NCBI RefSeq assembly: GCF_000472965.1
Contig: NZ_AXAU01000001.1
Location: forward strand, 372,001 to 436,000
DNA from: Bradyrhizobium murdochi
Lineage (GTDB): Bacteria > Pseudomonadota > Alphaproteobacteria > Rhizobiales > Xanthobacteraceae
Direction: 5' to 3'
Length of the DNA stretch: 64,000 nt
In this document: piece by piece, positions 9,358 through 20,001 of the stretch
Layout of the letters: each line of letters begins with the position of its first letter
Position numbering within the stretch: position 1 is the first letter of the stretch
The notes under the pieces: generated by a model
Database searches by the model: none
The model's input: the letters and a program-made list of their open reading frames with translations, nothing else
Told to the model about the DNA's origin: nothing
Made by a program: the position numbers and the translations under genes

Positions 9358-11424
9358 ATGGTTCAGGCAATCGTCTTTCTGCCGCTGCTGGGCGCCATTC
9401 TGGCCGGCCTGATCGCGATCTTCGGGGCGCATGCGCGCAATCCGAGCGGCGATGAGGTCAAGCATCACGACCACGGCCATCACGGCCACGGCGATCACGC
9501 GCACGCCGCGGAGGCCCCTGACGATCATGGTCACGACGATCATCATGTCTCCGAGCCGCCGGCTCAGGGCTCGCGCGCGGCCGAACTGATCACGACGGGA
9601 CTGCTGTTCGTTTCCGCGGCGCTCTCCTGGGTGACGCTGGTCGATGTCGGCTTCATGCACCATGACGCCCGGATCGCGCTGTTTCCCTGGATCAATTCCG
9701 GCGATCTGCAGGTGTCGTGGGCGCTGCGCGTCGACACGCTGACCGCCGTGATGCTGGTGGTGGTCAACACCGTCTCCTCGCTCGTGCACCTCTATTCCAT
9801 CGGCTATATGGACGAGGATCCGCACCGGCCGCGCTTCTTCGCCTATCTCTCGCTGTTCACCTTCGCGATGCTGATGTTGGTGACCGCGGACAATTTGGTC
9901 CAGCTTTTCTTCGGCTGGGAGGGCGTCGGTCTGGCGAGCTACCTGCTGATCGGCTTCTGGTACCAAAAGCCGTCGGCGAATGCGGCGGCGATCAAGGCCT
10001 TCGTGGTCAACCGCGTCGGCGATTTCGGCTTTGCGCTCGGCATCTTCGCCGTCTACATGCTGCTCAACACCACCGATTTCGAGACCATCTTTGCCGGCGC
10101 GCAGGGGCTCTCGGGCAAGACCATTAATTTCTTCGGCTGGCACGCCGATGCGCTGACGCTGATCTGCCTGCTGCTGTTCATGGGCGCGATGGGCAAGTCA
10201 GCCCAGTTCCTGCTGCACACCTGGCTGCCGGACGCGATGGAAGGCCCGACGCCGGTCTCGGCGCTGATCCACGCCGCGACCATGGTGACGGCGGGCGTGT
10301 TCATGGTGGCGCGGCTGTCGCCGCTCTTCGAACTGGCGCCCAACGCGCAGGCCGTGGTGATGTTCTTCGGCGCCACCACCGCGTTCTTTGCGGCGACCGT
10401 CGGCCTCGTCCAGAACGACATCAAGCGCATCGTCGCCTATTCGACCTGTTCACAGCTCGGCTACATGTTCGTGGCAATGGGGGCGGGGGCCTATTCGGTC
10501 GGCATGTTCCATCTGTTCACGCACGCCTTCTTCAAGGCGCTGCTGTTCTTGGGGTCAGGCTCGGTGATCTACGCGATGCATCACGAGCAGGACATCCGCA
10601 ACATGGGCGGGTTGAAGGACAAGATTCCCTACACCTACAGCGTGATGGTGATCGGCACGCTGGCGCTGACCGGCTTCCCGCTCACCGCCGGCTATTTCTC
10701 CAAGGACGCGATCATCGAGTCCGCCTATGTCGCGCATAATCCGTTCGCGTTCTACGGCTTTGCGCTGACGGTGGTCGCGGCCGGCCTGACCTCGTTCTAT
10801 TCGTGGCGGCTGATCTTCAAGACGTTCCACGGCGAGCCGCACGACCAGCAGCATTACGAGGCCGCCCACGAGTCGCCGCTGTGGATGCTGGTCCCGATCG
10901 GCCTTCTCGCCGCCGGATCGATCCTGGCCGGCTTCCCGTTCAAGGAAGTGTTTGCGGGCCACGGCGTGGCAGAGTTCTTCCGCGATTCGCTCAAGATGCA
11001 CCCGCACATCATCGACGAGATGCACCACATCTCGCCGCTCATCGCCTTCCTGCCGACGGTGATGATGGTGCTGGGCTTCCTGATGTCGTGGCTGTTCTAC
11101 ATCCGCCGGCCGTATCTGCCGGTCGAGCTCGCCAACCAGCACCAGATGCTCTACCACTTCCTGCTCAACAAATGGTACTTCGACGAGCTCTATGAAATCA
11201 TTTTCGTTCGCCCGGCGAAGTGGCTCGGCCGCTTCCTGTGGAAGAAGGGCGATGGTTTCGTCATCGACGGCTTCGGCCCGGATGGTGTCTCGGCGCGCGT
11301 GCTCGACGTCACCCGCAATGTGGTGAAGATCCAGACCGGCTACCTCTATCACTATGCTTTTGCGATGCTGATCGGCGTCGCGGGGCTGATCACCTGGTTC
11401 ATGTTCGGCTTGGGAGGCCAGTAA
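9358..11424 (+). CDS. nuoL: NADH-quinone oxidoreductase subunit L with His-rich insert
   Basis: This is the distal antiporter-like proton-pumping subunit of complex I (688 residues). It has the typical [19 protein letters not shown] core, the [20 protein letters not shown] motif and a long C-terminal lateral helix region. Unusually, the loop after the first helix (about residues 36-63) has twelve histidines in 28 residues, mixed with Asp and Gly, which lengthens the protein relative to E. coli NuoL. The insert looks able to bind metal, but no function can be read from sequence. The stop overlaps the nuoM start by one base. Confidence 0.98.
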   Translation: MVQAIVFLPLLGAILAGLIAIFGAHARNPSGDEVKHHDHGHHGHGDHAHAAEAPDDHGHDDHHVSEPPAQGSRAAELITTGLLFVSAALSWVTLVDVGFMHHDARIALFPWINSGDLQVSWALRVDTLTAVMLVVVNTVSSLVHLYSIGYMDEDPHRPRFFAYLSLFTFAMLMLVTADNLVQLFFGWEGVGLASYLLIGFWYQKPSANAAAIKAFVVNRVGDFGFALGIFAVYMLLNTTDFETIFAGAQGLSGKTINFFGWHADALTLICLLLFMGAMGKSAQFLLHTWLPDAMEGPTPVSALIHAATMVTAGVFMVARLSPLFELAPNAQAVVMFFGATTAFFAATVGLVQNDIKRIVAYSTCSQLGYMFVAMGAGAYSVGMFHLFTHAFFKALLFLGSGSVIYAMHHEQDIRNMGGLKDKIPYTYSVMVIGTLALTGFPLTAGYFSKDAIIESAYVAHNPFAFYGFALTVVAAGLTSFYSWRLIFKTFHGEPHDQQHYEAAHESPLWMLVPIGLLAAGSILAGFPFKEVFAGHGVAEFFRDSLKMHPHIIDEMHHISPLIAFLPTVMMVLGFLMSWLFYIRRPYLPVELANQHQMLYHFLLNKWYFDELYEIIFVRPAKWLGRFLWKKGDGFVIDGFGPDGVSARVLDVTRNVVKIQTGYLYHYAFAMLIGVAGLITWFMFGLGGQ

Positions 11425-12932
11425 TGACAACCTGGCCGATTCTTTCCGTCGTGACCTTCCTGCCGGTGCTGGGCGCGCTGGTAGTCTATCTCAGCCGTGG
11501 CGACGACGAAGCCGCGCGGCGCAATGCGCGCTGGATCGCGCTGTGGACCACGCTGGTCACCTTCGCGGTGTCGCTGATCCTGGTCTGGCGCTTCGATGCC
11601 GCAAGTGCGGACTTCCAGTTCGTCGAAAAAGCGAACTGGCTCGCCAGCGGCATCAGCTATCACATGGGGGTCGATGGCATCTCGCTGCCGTTCGTGATCC
11701 TGACCACCGCCTTGATGCCGCTCTGCATCATCGCGAGCTGGAAGTCGATCACCGATCGCGTGCGCGAATACATGATGGCGTTCCTGCTGCTGGAAACGCT
11801 GATGGTCGGCACCTTTTCGGCGCTCGACCTCGTGCTGTTCTATCTGTTCTTCGAAGGCGGCCTGATCCCGATGTTCCTGATCATCGGCGTCTGGGGCGGT
11901 CCGCGCCGGGTCTACGCGTCGTTCAAGTTCTTCCTCTACACGCTGCTCGGCTCGGTGCTGATGCTGCTCGCGATCATGGCGCTGTACTGGAATGCCGGCA
12001 CCACCGATATCCCGACCCTGATGCAAACCGCCGTGCCGCGCAGCTTGCAGACCTGGGCGTGGCTGGCGTTCTTTGCCTCGTTTGCGGTGAAGATGCCGAT
12101 GTGGCCGGTGCACACCTGGCTGCCCGACGCGCACGTCGAGGCGCCGACGGCAGGCTCAGTGATCCTGGCCGCGATCCTCTTGAAGATGGGCGGCTACGGC
12201 TTCCTGCGGTTCTCGCTGCCGATGTTCCCCCTGGCCTCGCATGATTTCGCGCCGCTGATCTTCTCGCTGTCGGTGATCGCCATCGTCTACACCTCGCTGG
12301 TGGCGTTGATGCAGGAAGACGTCAAGAAGCTGATCGCCTATTCGTCGGTGGCCCATATGGGCTTCGTCACCATGGGCATCTTCGCCGCGACCACGCAAGG
12401 CGTCGCCGGCGGCATGTTCCAGATGGTGTCGCACGGCATCGTCTCCGGCGCGCTGTTCCTGTGCGTCGGCATCGTCTACGACCGCATGCATACCCGCGAG
12501 ATCGCGGCCTATGGCGGCCTCGTCAACCGGATGCCGCTCTACGCACTGGTGTTCATGGTGTTCACCATGGCCAATGTCGGGCTGCCCGGCACGAGCGGAT
12601 TCGTCGGCGAATTCATGACGCTGCTCGGCACCTTCAAGGTCTCGATCCCGACGGCGACCTTTGCCACCCTCGGCGTCATCCTGTCGGCGGCTTACGCACT
12701 GTGGCTCTATCGCAAGGTCGTGTTCGGCCCGCTGACCAAGCCGTCGCTGGCCAGCATCAAGGACCTGACATTGCGCGAAAGCCTGACGCTGTTCCCGCTG
12801 GTCGCGCTGACCATCCTGTTCGGTGTCTATCCGAAGCCGGTGCTCGACATGTCGGCGGCCTCGGTTCAGCAACTCGTCAACAACTACAACGCCGCCGTGA
12901 CTGCCGTGAAGGCAGCCGCGTTGATCCAGTAA
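11424..12932 (+). CDS. nuoM: NADH-quinone oxidoreductase subunit M
   Basis: This is an antiporter-like proton-pumping subunit (502 residues from the ATG at 11424). It contains the conserved [21 protein letters not shown] helix and the [17 protein letters not shown] motif. A longer frame opening at 11220 only shadows nuoL. The TAATG junction with nuoL supports the start chosen. nuoN follows after 10 bases. Confidence 0.98.
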   Translation: MTTWPILSVVTFLPVLGALVVYLSRGDDEAARRNARWIALWTTLVTFAVSLILVWRFDAASADFQFVEKANWLASGISYHMGVDGISLPFVILTTALMPLCIIASWKSITDRVREYMMAFLLLETLMVGTFSALDLVLFYLFFEGGLIPMFLIIGVWGGPRRVYASFKFFLYTLLGSVLMLLAIMALYWNAGTTDIPTLMQTAVPRSLQTWAWLAFFASFAVKMPMWPVHTWLPDAHVEAPTAGSVILAAILLKMGGYGFLRFSLPMFPLASHDFAPLIFSLSVIAIVYTSLVALMQEDVKKLIAYSSVAHMGFVTMGIFAATTQGVAGGMFQMVSHGIVSGALFLCVGIVYDRMHTREIAAYGGLVNRMPLYALVFMVFTMANVGLPGTSGFVGEFMTLLGTFKVSIPTATFATLGVILSAAYALWLYRKVVFGPLTKPSLASIKDLTLRESLTLFPLVALTILFGVYPKPVLDMSAASVQQLVNNYNAAVTAVKAAALIQ

Positions 12933-12942
12933 GGCCTTTGCC

Positions 12943-14379
12943 ATGAGCTTTTCGAGTGCAGGTTATCAGTTGCTGCCGGTATTGCCGGAGCTGGTGCTCG
13001 CCGTCGGCGCCATGGCGCTGTTGATGCTCGGCGCCTATCGCGGTGCGGAGACGACCAAGCTCGTCACCGGTCTGGCGGTCGTGCTGCTGGTCCTCACCGG
13101 CGTGCTGGAGCTGATGCTGCCGGCGGGAAAGCTTACCACCTTCGGCGGCAGCTTCGTCGTCGACGACTTTGCCCGCTTCCTGAAGATCCTTGCGATCATT
13201 GGTTCGGCGGTGACGCTGATCCTGTCGACGGAGTTTCTGTCCGATCCGTCCCGGCGCATTTTCGAGTACTCGATCCTGGTGCTGCTCTCCACGCTCGGCA
13301 TGATGGTGCTGATTTCGGCTGCCGACCTGATCATGCTCTATCTCGGGCTCGAGCTGATGTCGCTCGCGCTCTACGTGGTTGCGGCAAGCAACCGCGATAA
13401 CGCCAAGTCCAACGAGGCCGGGCTGAAGTATTTCGTGCTCGGCGCGCTGTCCTCGGGCATGTTGCTTTACGGCGCTTCGCTGATCTACGGTTTCACCGGC
13501 ACAGTCGATTTTGCGGGCATTGCGGCGGCGGTGAAGACCGGCAGCGTCGGCATCGTGTTCGGCCTCGTGTTCCTGCTGGCCGGGCTCTGCTTCAAGGTAT
13601 CCGCCGTGCCGTTCCACATGTGGACGCCTGACGTCTATGAGGGTGCGCCGACGCCGGTCACGGCGTTCTTTGCCTCGGCGCCGAAGGTCGCAGCGCTTGC
13701 GGTATTTACCCGCGTGACGCTGACCGCTTTCCCGGGCATCGTCCCGCAATGGCAGCAGATCCTCGTGTTCGTCGCGATTGCCTCGATGGCGCTGGGTTCG
13801 TTCGCCGCGATCGGGCAGAGGAACATCAAGCGCCTGATGGCCTATTCGTCGATCGGCCATATGGGCTTTGCGCTGGTCGGGCTTGCGTCCGGCACTGTGG
13901 AGGGCGCGCAGGGCGTGCTGGTCTACATCGCAATCTACGTCGCGATGACACTCGGCTCCTTCGCCGTCATCCTGACCATGAAGCGCAACGGGCAGGCGGT
14001 CGAGCAGATCAGCGATTTCGCCGGCCTATCGCGCACCAATCCGATGCTGGCGTTCTTGTTTGCGATGCTGCTGTTCTCGCTGGCCGGCATTCCGCCGCTC
14101 GCGGGCTTCTTTGCCAAATGGTACGTGTTCGTGGCCGCGATCAAGGCGGGCCTGTTCACGCTCGCCGTCATCGGCGTGCTGACCAGCGTGGTGGGCGCGT
14201 TCTACTATCTCACCATTATCAAGCTGATGTATTTCGACGAGCCGGCCGGCCAGGTCGAGCCGATGCGCATCGAATTGCGCACGGTGCTGGCGGTTGCCGG
14301 TATCTTCAACATCTTCTTCTTCGTCTATCCGGGGCCGCTGGTCAGCGTCGCCACGGCGGCGGCGAAGTCGCTGTTTTAG
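12943..14379 (+). CDS. nuoN: NADH-quinone oxidoreductase subunit N
   Basis: This is the third antiporter-like membrane subunit (478 residues), with [13 protein letters not shown] and the [21 protein letters not shown] motif conserved in NuoN. It is the last gene of the nuo operon. A palindromic repeat and the birA gene follow, so transcription may continue into birA. Confidence 0.98.
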   Translation: MSFSSAGYQLLPVLPELVLAVGAMALLMLGAYRGAETTKLVTGLAVVLLVLTGVLELMLPAGKLTTFGGSFVVDDFARFLKILAIIGSAVTLILSTEFLSDPSRRIFEYSILVLLSTLGMMVLISAADLIMLYLGLELMSLALYVVAASNRDNAKSNEAGLKYFVLGALSSGMLLYGASLIYGFTGTVDFAGIAAAVKTGSVGIVFGLVFLLAGLCFKVSAVPFHMWTPDVYEGAPTPVTAFFASAPKVAALAVFTRVTLTAFPGIVPQWQQILVFVAIASMALGSFAAIGQRNIKRLMAYSSIGHMGFALVGLASGTVEGAQGVLVYIAIYVAMTLGSFAVILTMKRNGQAVEQISDFAGLSRTNPMLAFLFAMLLFSLAGIPPLAGFFAKWYVFVAAIKAGLFTLAVIGVLTSVVGAFYYLTIIKLMYFDEPAGQVEPMRIELRTVLAVAGIFNIFFFVYPGPLVSVATAAAKSLF

Positions 14380-14380
14380 A

Positions 14381-14430
14381 GTGCATGATCCCAGAAAGCG
14401 GGCCCCGGGTTTCGGAGAAGATCATGCGCA
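14381..14430. repeat. Bradyrhizobium-type palindromic extragenic repeat
   Basis: GCATGATC (14383-14390) and GATCATGC (14420-14427) are perfect inverted arms around a GC-rich centre with a GGGCCC core. The layout matches the abundant GCATGATC...GATCATGC palindromes of Bradyrhizobium genomes (recognised from memory). In RNA it would fold into a long hairpin between nuoN and birA and could stabilise or end the nuo transcript. Confidence 0.65.
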
Positions 14431-14440
14431 GAAATAGGAA

Positions 14441-15253
14441 ATGACTTTCTCGCTCGGTCCCAAAGCTATATCGGCGGGCTACCGTCTCGCCGCTTTCGAC
14501 CAGATCGGTTCGACCAACGCCGAAGCCATGACGCGCGCCCGGAACGGCGAAGTTGGGCCGACGTGGTTCGTAACGACGGAGCAGACCGCGGGGCGCGGCC
14601 GCCGGCAACGCGCCTGGAGCGCGCCGCGCGGCAACCTCGCCAGCAGCATTCTGGAAGTCATGGATGTGTCGCCGGCCGTGGCGGCGACGCTGGGCTTTGC
14701 CGCCGGGCTTTCGCTGGAACGCGCGCTGCAGAAACTCAGCATCGAAGCCAATATGCGCCGGGCCGGCGCGGATCCTCTGAAATTCGCCTTGAAATGGCCG
14801 AACGACGTGCTGGCTGAGCGGCAAAAGCTCGCCGGCATCCTGCTGGAGGCCGAAGCCGTGGCGGGCAACCGTCTCGCCGTGGTGGTCGGCATCGGCACTA
14901 ATGTCATTGCCGCGCCCGAGGGCACGCCGACACCAGCGACCTCGCTCGCCGCGCTCGGCGTTCATGTCGGCGCGGAGGAGCTTTTCACGGCGCTGTCGGA
15001 CGCCTGGGTTGAATTCCGCGGCATCTGGGACAACGGCCGCGGCTTTACCGAAATTCGGAAAGCCTGGCTGGAGCGTGCCTTCGGCCTTGGCGAGCCGGTC
15101 GCGATCAGCACGGGAGCTGCGACCGTCGAAGGCACGTTCGACACCATCGACGAGAGCGGTTGCCTGATCGTTCGCAACGCCGAAGGCAAGCGCGCGGCCA
15201 TCACGGCGGGCGAAGTCTATTTTGGCGCAGCGGCGTCAGTGGGGGCAGCCTGA
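14441..15253 (+). CDS. birA: Biotin--[acetyl-CoA-carboxylase] ligase
   Basis: This cytosolic enzyme attaches biotin to the biotin carboxyl carrier protein via biotinyl-AMP. The 270-residue protein has the catalytic GRGRRQRAWSAPRGNL motif (biotin/AMP loop) around 47-62, KWPNDVL, and GIGTNV. There is no N-terminal helix-turn-helix, so it is a pure ligase and not a BirA repressor. Its stop overlaps the next start by one base. The position directly after nuoN and before RNase J is usual in related genomes, as far as I recall. Confidence 0.95.
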   Translation: MTFSLGPKAISAGYRLAAFDQIGSTNAEAMTRARNGEVGPTWFVTTEQTAGRGRRQRAWSAPRGNLASSILEVMDVSPAVAATLGFAAGLSLERALQKLSIEANMRRAGADPLKFALKWPNDVLAERQKLAGILLEAEAVAGNRLAVVVGIGTNVIAAPEGTPTPATSLAALGVHVGAEELFTALSDAWVEFRGIWDNGRGFTEIRKAWLERAFGLGEPVAISTGAATVEGTFDTIDESGCLIVRNAEGKRAAITAGEVYFGAAASVGAA

Positions 15254-16923
15254 TGGCGCGGCCGGATGAACTGACGTTTGCGCCGCTTGGCGGTGTCGGC
15301 GAGATCGGCATGAACCTGTCGATCTACGGGCTCGGCAACCGCCACCAGCGGTCCTGGCTCGCGGTCGATCTCGGCGTCTCCTTCGGCGACGAGGAGCATC
15401 TGCCGGGCATCGACCTGATCATGCCCGATATCCGCTTCCTGGAGAAAGAGCGCAACAACCTGATGGGCCTGGTGCTGACGCATGCCCATGAGGACCATTT
15501 CGGCGCCATCATAGACCTCTGGCCGAAGCTGCAATGCAAGGTCTATGCGACCAAGTTCAGCGCCGCGCTGTTCGAGGCCAAATGCGCCGCCGAACGCAAC
15601 CCGCCGAAAATCCCGGTGACCGTGGTGCCATCGGGCGGCCGCGTCGAGATCGGGCCGTTCACCGTCGAGTTCATTCCGGTCGCGCATTCGATTCCGGAAT
15701 CGCATGCGCTGGCGATCCACACTTCCGTCGGCACCGTCCTCCACACAGGCGACTGGAAGATCGATCCGACCCCGGTCATCGGTCTGCCGACCGACGAGCG
15801 CCGCCTGCGCGAGCTTGGCGATGAGGGTGTGCTGGCGCTGGTCGGCGATTCCACCAACGCGGTGCGAGACGGGCGCTCGCCCTCGGAAACCGAGGTCGCC
15901 GCCACCATCAAGAAGCTGGTCGGCGCGGCCAAGGGCCGGGTCGCCGTCACCACCTTTGCCTCCAACGTCGCGCGGGTGAAGGCGGTGGCCGACGCCGCCA
16001 AGGCCGCCGACCGCGAGGTGGTCGTGGTCGGCCGCGCCATGGAACGCGTGGTGCAGGTCGCCCGCGAGACCGGCTATCTCGATGGCGTGCAGAATTTTCG
16101 CGGCGCCGATTATTACGGTCATTTCCCGCCGGACAAGGTGTTGGCGCTGTGCACCGGCAGCCAGGGCGAGCCGCGCGCCGCGCTGGCCCGCATCGCCAAC
16201 AACGACCATCCGCAGGTGACGTTGAACAAGGGCGACAGCGTGATCTTTTCCTCGCGCACCATTCCCGGCAACGAGAAGGCGGTCGGCTCCATCATCAACG
16301 GGCTGATCGTCCAGGGCATCGAGGTCATCACCGACCGCAACGATCTCGTCCACGTCTCCGGCCATCCGCGCCGCGACGAGCTGCGCGACATGATCTCATG
16401 GGTGCGCCCGCAGATCCTGATCCCGGTTCATGGCGAGGCGCTGCATCTGTCGGAGCATGCCAAGCTGGCGCGCGCCGCTGGCGTGCCGAAAGTAATGACT
16501 TGCCGTAATGGCGATCTGGCCAAGCTCGGGCCCGGCGATCCCGGCATCATCGACGAACTGCCGTCGGGGCGACTCTACAAGGACGGTGCGATCCTGGAGG
16601 ACTCCAAATCCCGCGCTGTGGTCGAACGGCGGCGGATGGGCTTTGCCGGCTGCGCCTTTGTCGCGATCGCCATGACCGAACAGGGCGAGCTGGCCGAAGA
16701 TCCCGAGGTTGATCTCGTCGGCATCCCCGAGAAGAATACCGCCGGCGAGATGATCGACGAGATCGTGTTCGATTTGGTGATCTCGACCGTTGAAGGCCTG
16801 CCGCGGGCGCGGCGCCGCGACGCGGACGCCACGGCGGAATCGGTGCGCCGCGCGGTGCGGGCGGTCATTGCCGAGAATTGGGGTAAGAAGCCGATTTGCC
16901 TCGTTCACGTTCTAACGGTTTGA
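15253..16923 (+). CDS. rnj: Ribonuclease J (beta-CASP metallo-hydrolase)
   Basis: This RNase J family enzyme has 5'-exonuclease and endonuclease activity in RNA maturation and decay. The 556-residue product has the metallo-beta-lactamase HAHEDH zinc motif, a later HTGDWK-type motif and the beta-CASP inserts, with CTGSQGEP and SGHPRRDEL. The start is the ATG at 15253, overlapping the birA stop; a longer frame starting at 15160 shadows birA. Confidence 0.96.
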   Translation: MARPDELTFAPLGGVGEIGMNLSIYGLGNRHQRSWLAVDLGVSFGDEEHLPGIDLIMPDIRFLEKERNNLMGLVLTHAHEDHFGAIIDLWPKLQCKVYATKFSAALFEAKCAAERNPPKIPVTVVPSGGRVEIGPFTVEFIPVAHSIPESHALAIHTSVGTVLHTGDWKIDPTPVIGLPTDERRLRELGDEGVLALVGDSTNAVRDGRSPSETEVAATIKKLVGAAKGRVAVTTFASNVARVKAVADAAKAADREVVVVGRAMERVVQVARETGYLDGVQNFRGADYYGHFPPDKVLALCTGSQGEPRAALARIANNDHPQVTLNKGDSVIFSSRTIPGNEKAVGSIINGLIVQGIEVITDRNDLVHVSGHPRRDELRDMISWVRPQILIPVHGEALHLSEHAKLARAAGVPKVMTCRNGDLAKLGPGDPGIIDELPSGRLYKDGAILEDSKSRAVVERRRMGFAGCAFVAIAMTEQGELAEDPEVDLVGIPEKNTAGEMIDEIVFDLVISTVEGLPRARRRDADATAESVRRAVRAVIAENWGKKPICLVHVLTV

Positions 16924-16990
16924 GGTAAAAGACCTTTCGGGCGGACACTGGTCCTCGCCGGGAGCGCTAGAGGCAGGGAGTGGAGTAATC

Positions 16991-17395
16991 ATGCTGGGCC
17001 GGCTCAATCACGTCGCGATCGCAGTCAAGGACGCGGAAAAAGCCGCCAGGATCTATGGCGGCGCGTTCGGCGCCGAAATTTCCGGCGCGGTGCCGCTGCC
17101 GGAGCATGGCGTCATCACCGTGTTCGTGACGCTGCCCAACACCAAGATCGAGTTCATCCAGCCGCTCGGCGACGCCTCACCGATCGCCAAATTCGTCGAA
17201 CGCAACGCCGACGGCGGCATTCACCACATCTGCTACGAGGTGCCCGATATCGTTGCCGCGCGCGACAGACTGATCAGCGAGGGCGCGCGCGTGCTCGGCG
17301 ACGGCGAACCGAAGATCGGTGCTCACGGCAAGCCGGTGCTTTTTTTCCACCCGAAGGATTTCTCCGGCGCGCTCGTCGAAATCGAACAGGCTTGA
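16991..17395 (+). CDS. mce: Methylmalonyl-CoA epimerase
   Basis: This 134-residue single-domain vicinal oxygen chelate protein begins LNHVAIAVKD, with the metal-binding His at residue 7, and contains GGIHHICYEV and a C-terminal VEIEQA bearing the metal-binding glutamate. It converts (2R)- and (2S)-methylmalonyl-CoA in propionyl-CoA use. A good GGGAGTGGAG leader precedes the ATG. A DUF1467 gene follows six bases later. Confidence 0.93.
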   Translation: MLGRLNHVAIAVKDAEKAARIYGGAFGAEISGAVPLPEHGVITVFVTLPNTKIEFIQPLGDASPIAKFVERNADGGIHHICYEVPDIVAARDRLISEGARVLGDGEPKIGAHGKPVLFFHPKDFSGALVEIEQA

Positions 17396-17401
17396 ATACT
17401 G

Positions 17402-17677
17402 ATGGCTTACAGCATCTCCACCGCGCTTGCGATCTACTTCGTGCTGTGGTGGGTCGTGCTGTTCACGACGCTGCCGTTCGGCGTCCGCAGCCAGCACGAG
17501 GACGGCGAGGGCGCGCCCGGCACCGATCCAGGCGCGCCGGTGATGGCGCGGATGGGCTGGAAGCTGATGTGGACCACGATTGTTTCGGCCGTAATTTTCG
17601 GCATCGGGATGTGGGCGTATCACCAGGGCTATCTGAATATCGAACGGCTGTCGAAGCTGATGGGGCTGCCGTTCTGA
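17402..17677 (+). CDS. DUF1467 family membrane protein
   Basis: This 91-residue protein has two hydrophobic segments flanking a charged loop that begins VRSQHEDGE, the pattern of DUF1467 proteins found beside mce in many alphaproteobacteria. Function is unknown. It sits six bases after mce, so co-transcription is likely. Confidence 0.88.
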   Translation: MAYSISTALAIYFVLWWVVLFTTLPFGVRSQHEDGEGAPGTDPGAPVMARMGWKLMWTTIVSAVIFGIGMWAYHQGYLNIERLSKLMGLPF

Positions 17678-17699
17678 ATTTTTCGATGTGGCGACGCAA

Positions 17700-18308
17700 A
17701 TGGCCTCGAAAGAAGCCGCAGGGATCATCGATCTGTACCAGCGCAAGGCGCGCCACTGGATCGGGAGCCGCGCCCGAACTGGCCTGTTTGAAAAGCCCTG
17801 GCTTGACTATTTTCTGGCGCTGCTGCCGCCCGCCAGCCCGATCCTCGATATCGGCTGCGGCTCCGCCGAGCCGATAGCTGCCTACCTGATCGGTCTCGGT
17901 CATTCCGTTACTGGCGTGGATTCTTCCCCGGCCATGATCGACGCCTGCCGGAAACGTTTTCCAAAGCAGGAATGGATCGTAGCCGATATGCGAGAACTTG
18001 CCTTGCAGCGGGCCTTTTACGGCATCCTTGCGTGGGACAGTTTCTTTCATCTCCATCACGACGACCAACGCCGGATGTTTCCGTTGTTTCGCGCGCATGC
18101 TGCGCCTGACGCAGCCTTGATGTTCACAAGCGGGCCTGCGCATGGCGAGGCGATCGGAAGTTTCGGAGGTGAGCCGCTGTATCATGCGAGCCTCGACCCG
18201 GCCGAATACCGTTCATTGCTCGACCGGAACGGGTTTCGTGTGGTCTCGCATATCGTCGAAGACCCCGATTGCGACGGCCATACCGTCTGGCTCGCACAGC
18301 TCATTTGA
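17700..18308 (+). CDS. Class I SAM-dependent methyltransferase
   Basis: The 202-residue protein has the SAM-binding loop ILDIGCGSAEPIA followed by VTGVDSSPAMI and VADMREL, a small Rossmann methyltransferase of the type-11/25 group. The substrate cannot be inferred. The ATG at 17700 is preferred; an in-frame GTG at 17688 would add four residues. It is separated from DUF1467 by 22 bases and may share its transcript. Confidence 0.85.
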   Translation: MASKEAAGIIDLYQRKARHWIGSRARTGLFEKPWLDYFLALLPPASPILDIGCGSAEPIAAYLIGLGHSVTGVDSSPAMIDACRKRFPKQEWIVADMRELALQRAFYGILAWDSFFHLHHDDQRRMFPLFRAHAAPDAALMFTSGPAHGEAIGSFGGEPLYHASLDPAEYRSLLDRNGFRVVSHIVEDPDCDGHTVWLAQLI

Positions 18309-18367
18309 GACGTTGGGCCAAGTCGGGACGGGAGAGACGCTGGCCGCCGGCCGTACCTTGTGGCTAT

Positions 18368-18448
18368 GATCCGGTCAAGGAAAGGCCGGATCAAATTTTC
18401 TGAAACGGGAGTGAACCGTAGCTCCCGCGCCGGCATGGGGGAGACCGG
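18368..18448 (+). promoter_or_regulatory. Structured leader of mtnK: three consecutive hairpins
   Basis: GATCCGG (18368-18374) pairs with CCGGATC (18386-18392) around an 11-base loop. A GGGAG...CTCCC hairpin and a GCCGG...CCGGC hairpin follow, the last just before the mtnK start. The hairpins are visible; a regulatory role (for example a riboswitch for a methionine-cycle compound) is only a guess, and I do not recognise a known SAM aptamer. Confidence 0.3.
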
Positions 18449-18449
18449 C

Positions 18450-19759
18450 ATGAGTTCACAGCGACGATCATTGGCTGATCCACGGCAGGGCGACTATCGA
18501 ATTCTCCATGAAGCCGACCTGCGGGACTACCTCGCAGGGCTTCCCGCGGTCGCGGCCCGCCTCGGCGGCGATCCGGCTGCCTGGTCGATCAGCGAAGTCG
18601 GCGACGGCAACCTCAATCTCGTGTTCATCGTCAAAGGGGCAGCCGGCGGCGTCGCCGTCAAGCAGGCGCTGCCTTACGTGCGGCTGGTCGGCGAAAGCTG
18701 GCCGCTGCCGCTGTCGCGCTCGCATTATGAATACCTGGCGCTGACGCGTCAGGCGGAGTTGGCGCCTCGGCTGGTGCCTAATGTGCTGCACCACAACGAG
18801 GCGCTCGCGCTTGTCGTCATGGAGCTGCTCGAGCCGCACATCATCATGCGCAAGGGGCTGGTGGCCGGCGCGACCTATCCGCGCTTCGTCGAGGACATCA
18901 CGACCTTTCTGGCGCGCACGCTGTTTCTTTCGTCCGACCTCGCGGTATCGGCCGCCGAAAAGAAAGAGGGCATCGCTGCGTTCGCAGGCAACCATGCGCT
19001 CTGCAAGATCACCGAGGACCTGATCTTCACCGATCCCTACCGCGTGGCCGAGCAGAACCGCTGGACGCAGCCATGGCTCGATGCGGCCGCGGCGGCTTTT
19101 CGCGAAGACCTCGACCTCCACGTCGCGATCTCGCGGCTGAAACTGAAATTCCTGAACGCGCCGGAAGCTCTGATTCATGGCGACCTCCACACCGGATCGA
19201 TCATGGTTACGGACAGCGAGACCAAGGTGATCGATCCCGAATTCGCGTTCTATGGCCCAATGGGCTTCGATATCGGCGCGGTCATCGCCAACCTGCTAAT
19301 GGCTTATCTCGCGTCCGCCGTCACGAGCGGTCGCCTGGCGAGCGCCGTGCGTTCGAGACGTGGGTGCTGGAGACGGTCGAGGGTGTCTGGACGGAGTTCG
19401 CCCGCAAGTTTCTGGAGCTCTGGCGAACGCAAGCCGCAGGCGATGCCTATCCGCAGACGCTGTTCGAAGGCGAGGCCGGCGCCGCGCGGCTGGAGGCCGA
19501 GCGGCAGGCCTATATGGCGCGGCTGCTTGAGGATACCGTCGGGTTCGCGGCGGCAAAAATCATTCGCCGTATTCTGGGGCTCGCGCACAACATCGATTTC
19601 GAATTGATCGAAGACCCGAAGCGGCGGGCCGTGTGCGAGATGCGCAGCCTCCGGCTGGCACGCGCCATGATGGTAGACATGGCCTCGTTTCCGACCATCG
19701 TTGCCGTGACCAAGGCAGCCCGGGAAGTGCGCGACTGGCAGCCGGATTTCGCCGGCTGA
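18450..19759 (+). pseudogene. mtnK: 5-methylthioribose kinase, frameshifted
   Basis: MtnK phosphorylates 5-methylthioribose in methionine salvage. From the ATG at 18450 the protein follows the family through GDGNLNLVF, LIHGDLHTGSIM (catalytic loop) and DPEFAFYGPMGFDIG to LLMAYLAS near 19318. Then the frame is lost and runs out at 19607. The expected C-terminal half (from HERSPGERRAFETW to the stop at 19759) continues in the other frame. Inserting one G at about 19320, in GCCG|TCAC, restores a single reading frame. It is either a recent pseudogene or a sequencing error. The usual partner mtnA is not next to it in this window. Confidence 0.85.
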
Positions 19760-19791
19760 AAGGGGCACGGAGGGGCAATGTCCGCTGTAGG

Positions 19792-19814
19792 GAGATACCG
19801 GGAGCCGGTATCTC
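19792..19814 (+). terminator. Hairpin after mtnK
   Basis: GAGATACCG (19792-19800) and CGGTATCTC (19806-19814) form a perfect 9-bp stem with a 5-base loop 33 bases after the mtnK stop. It is followed only by a weak T-rich GTTCTT, so it may be a terminator or a processing hairpin. Confidence 0.45.
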
Positions 19815-20001
19815 GTTCTTGCAGGCGGGCTGACCTTAGCTTCGATGGTTCCAGAATTAACCGCCAGCGCGGACATCAAGGTTAAATAACAAGCTTACCC
19901 AAGCAATTCGGTTGCTCGCTTCCATAGGGAGGCTAACCGTCTAAGCCGTATTTCGAGAGACTTTTTGTGTCTGCTCACTTTTTCATTCAGGGAGCGCTGC
20001 C

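Noticed and set aside
18368-18450. SAM-II or SAH riboswitch before mtnK
   Set aside because: The stems are there, but the conserved aptamer sequences I know are not, so no class can be assigned.
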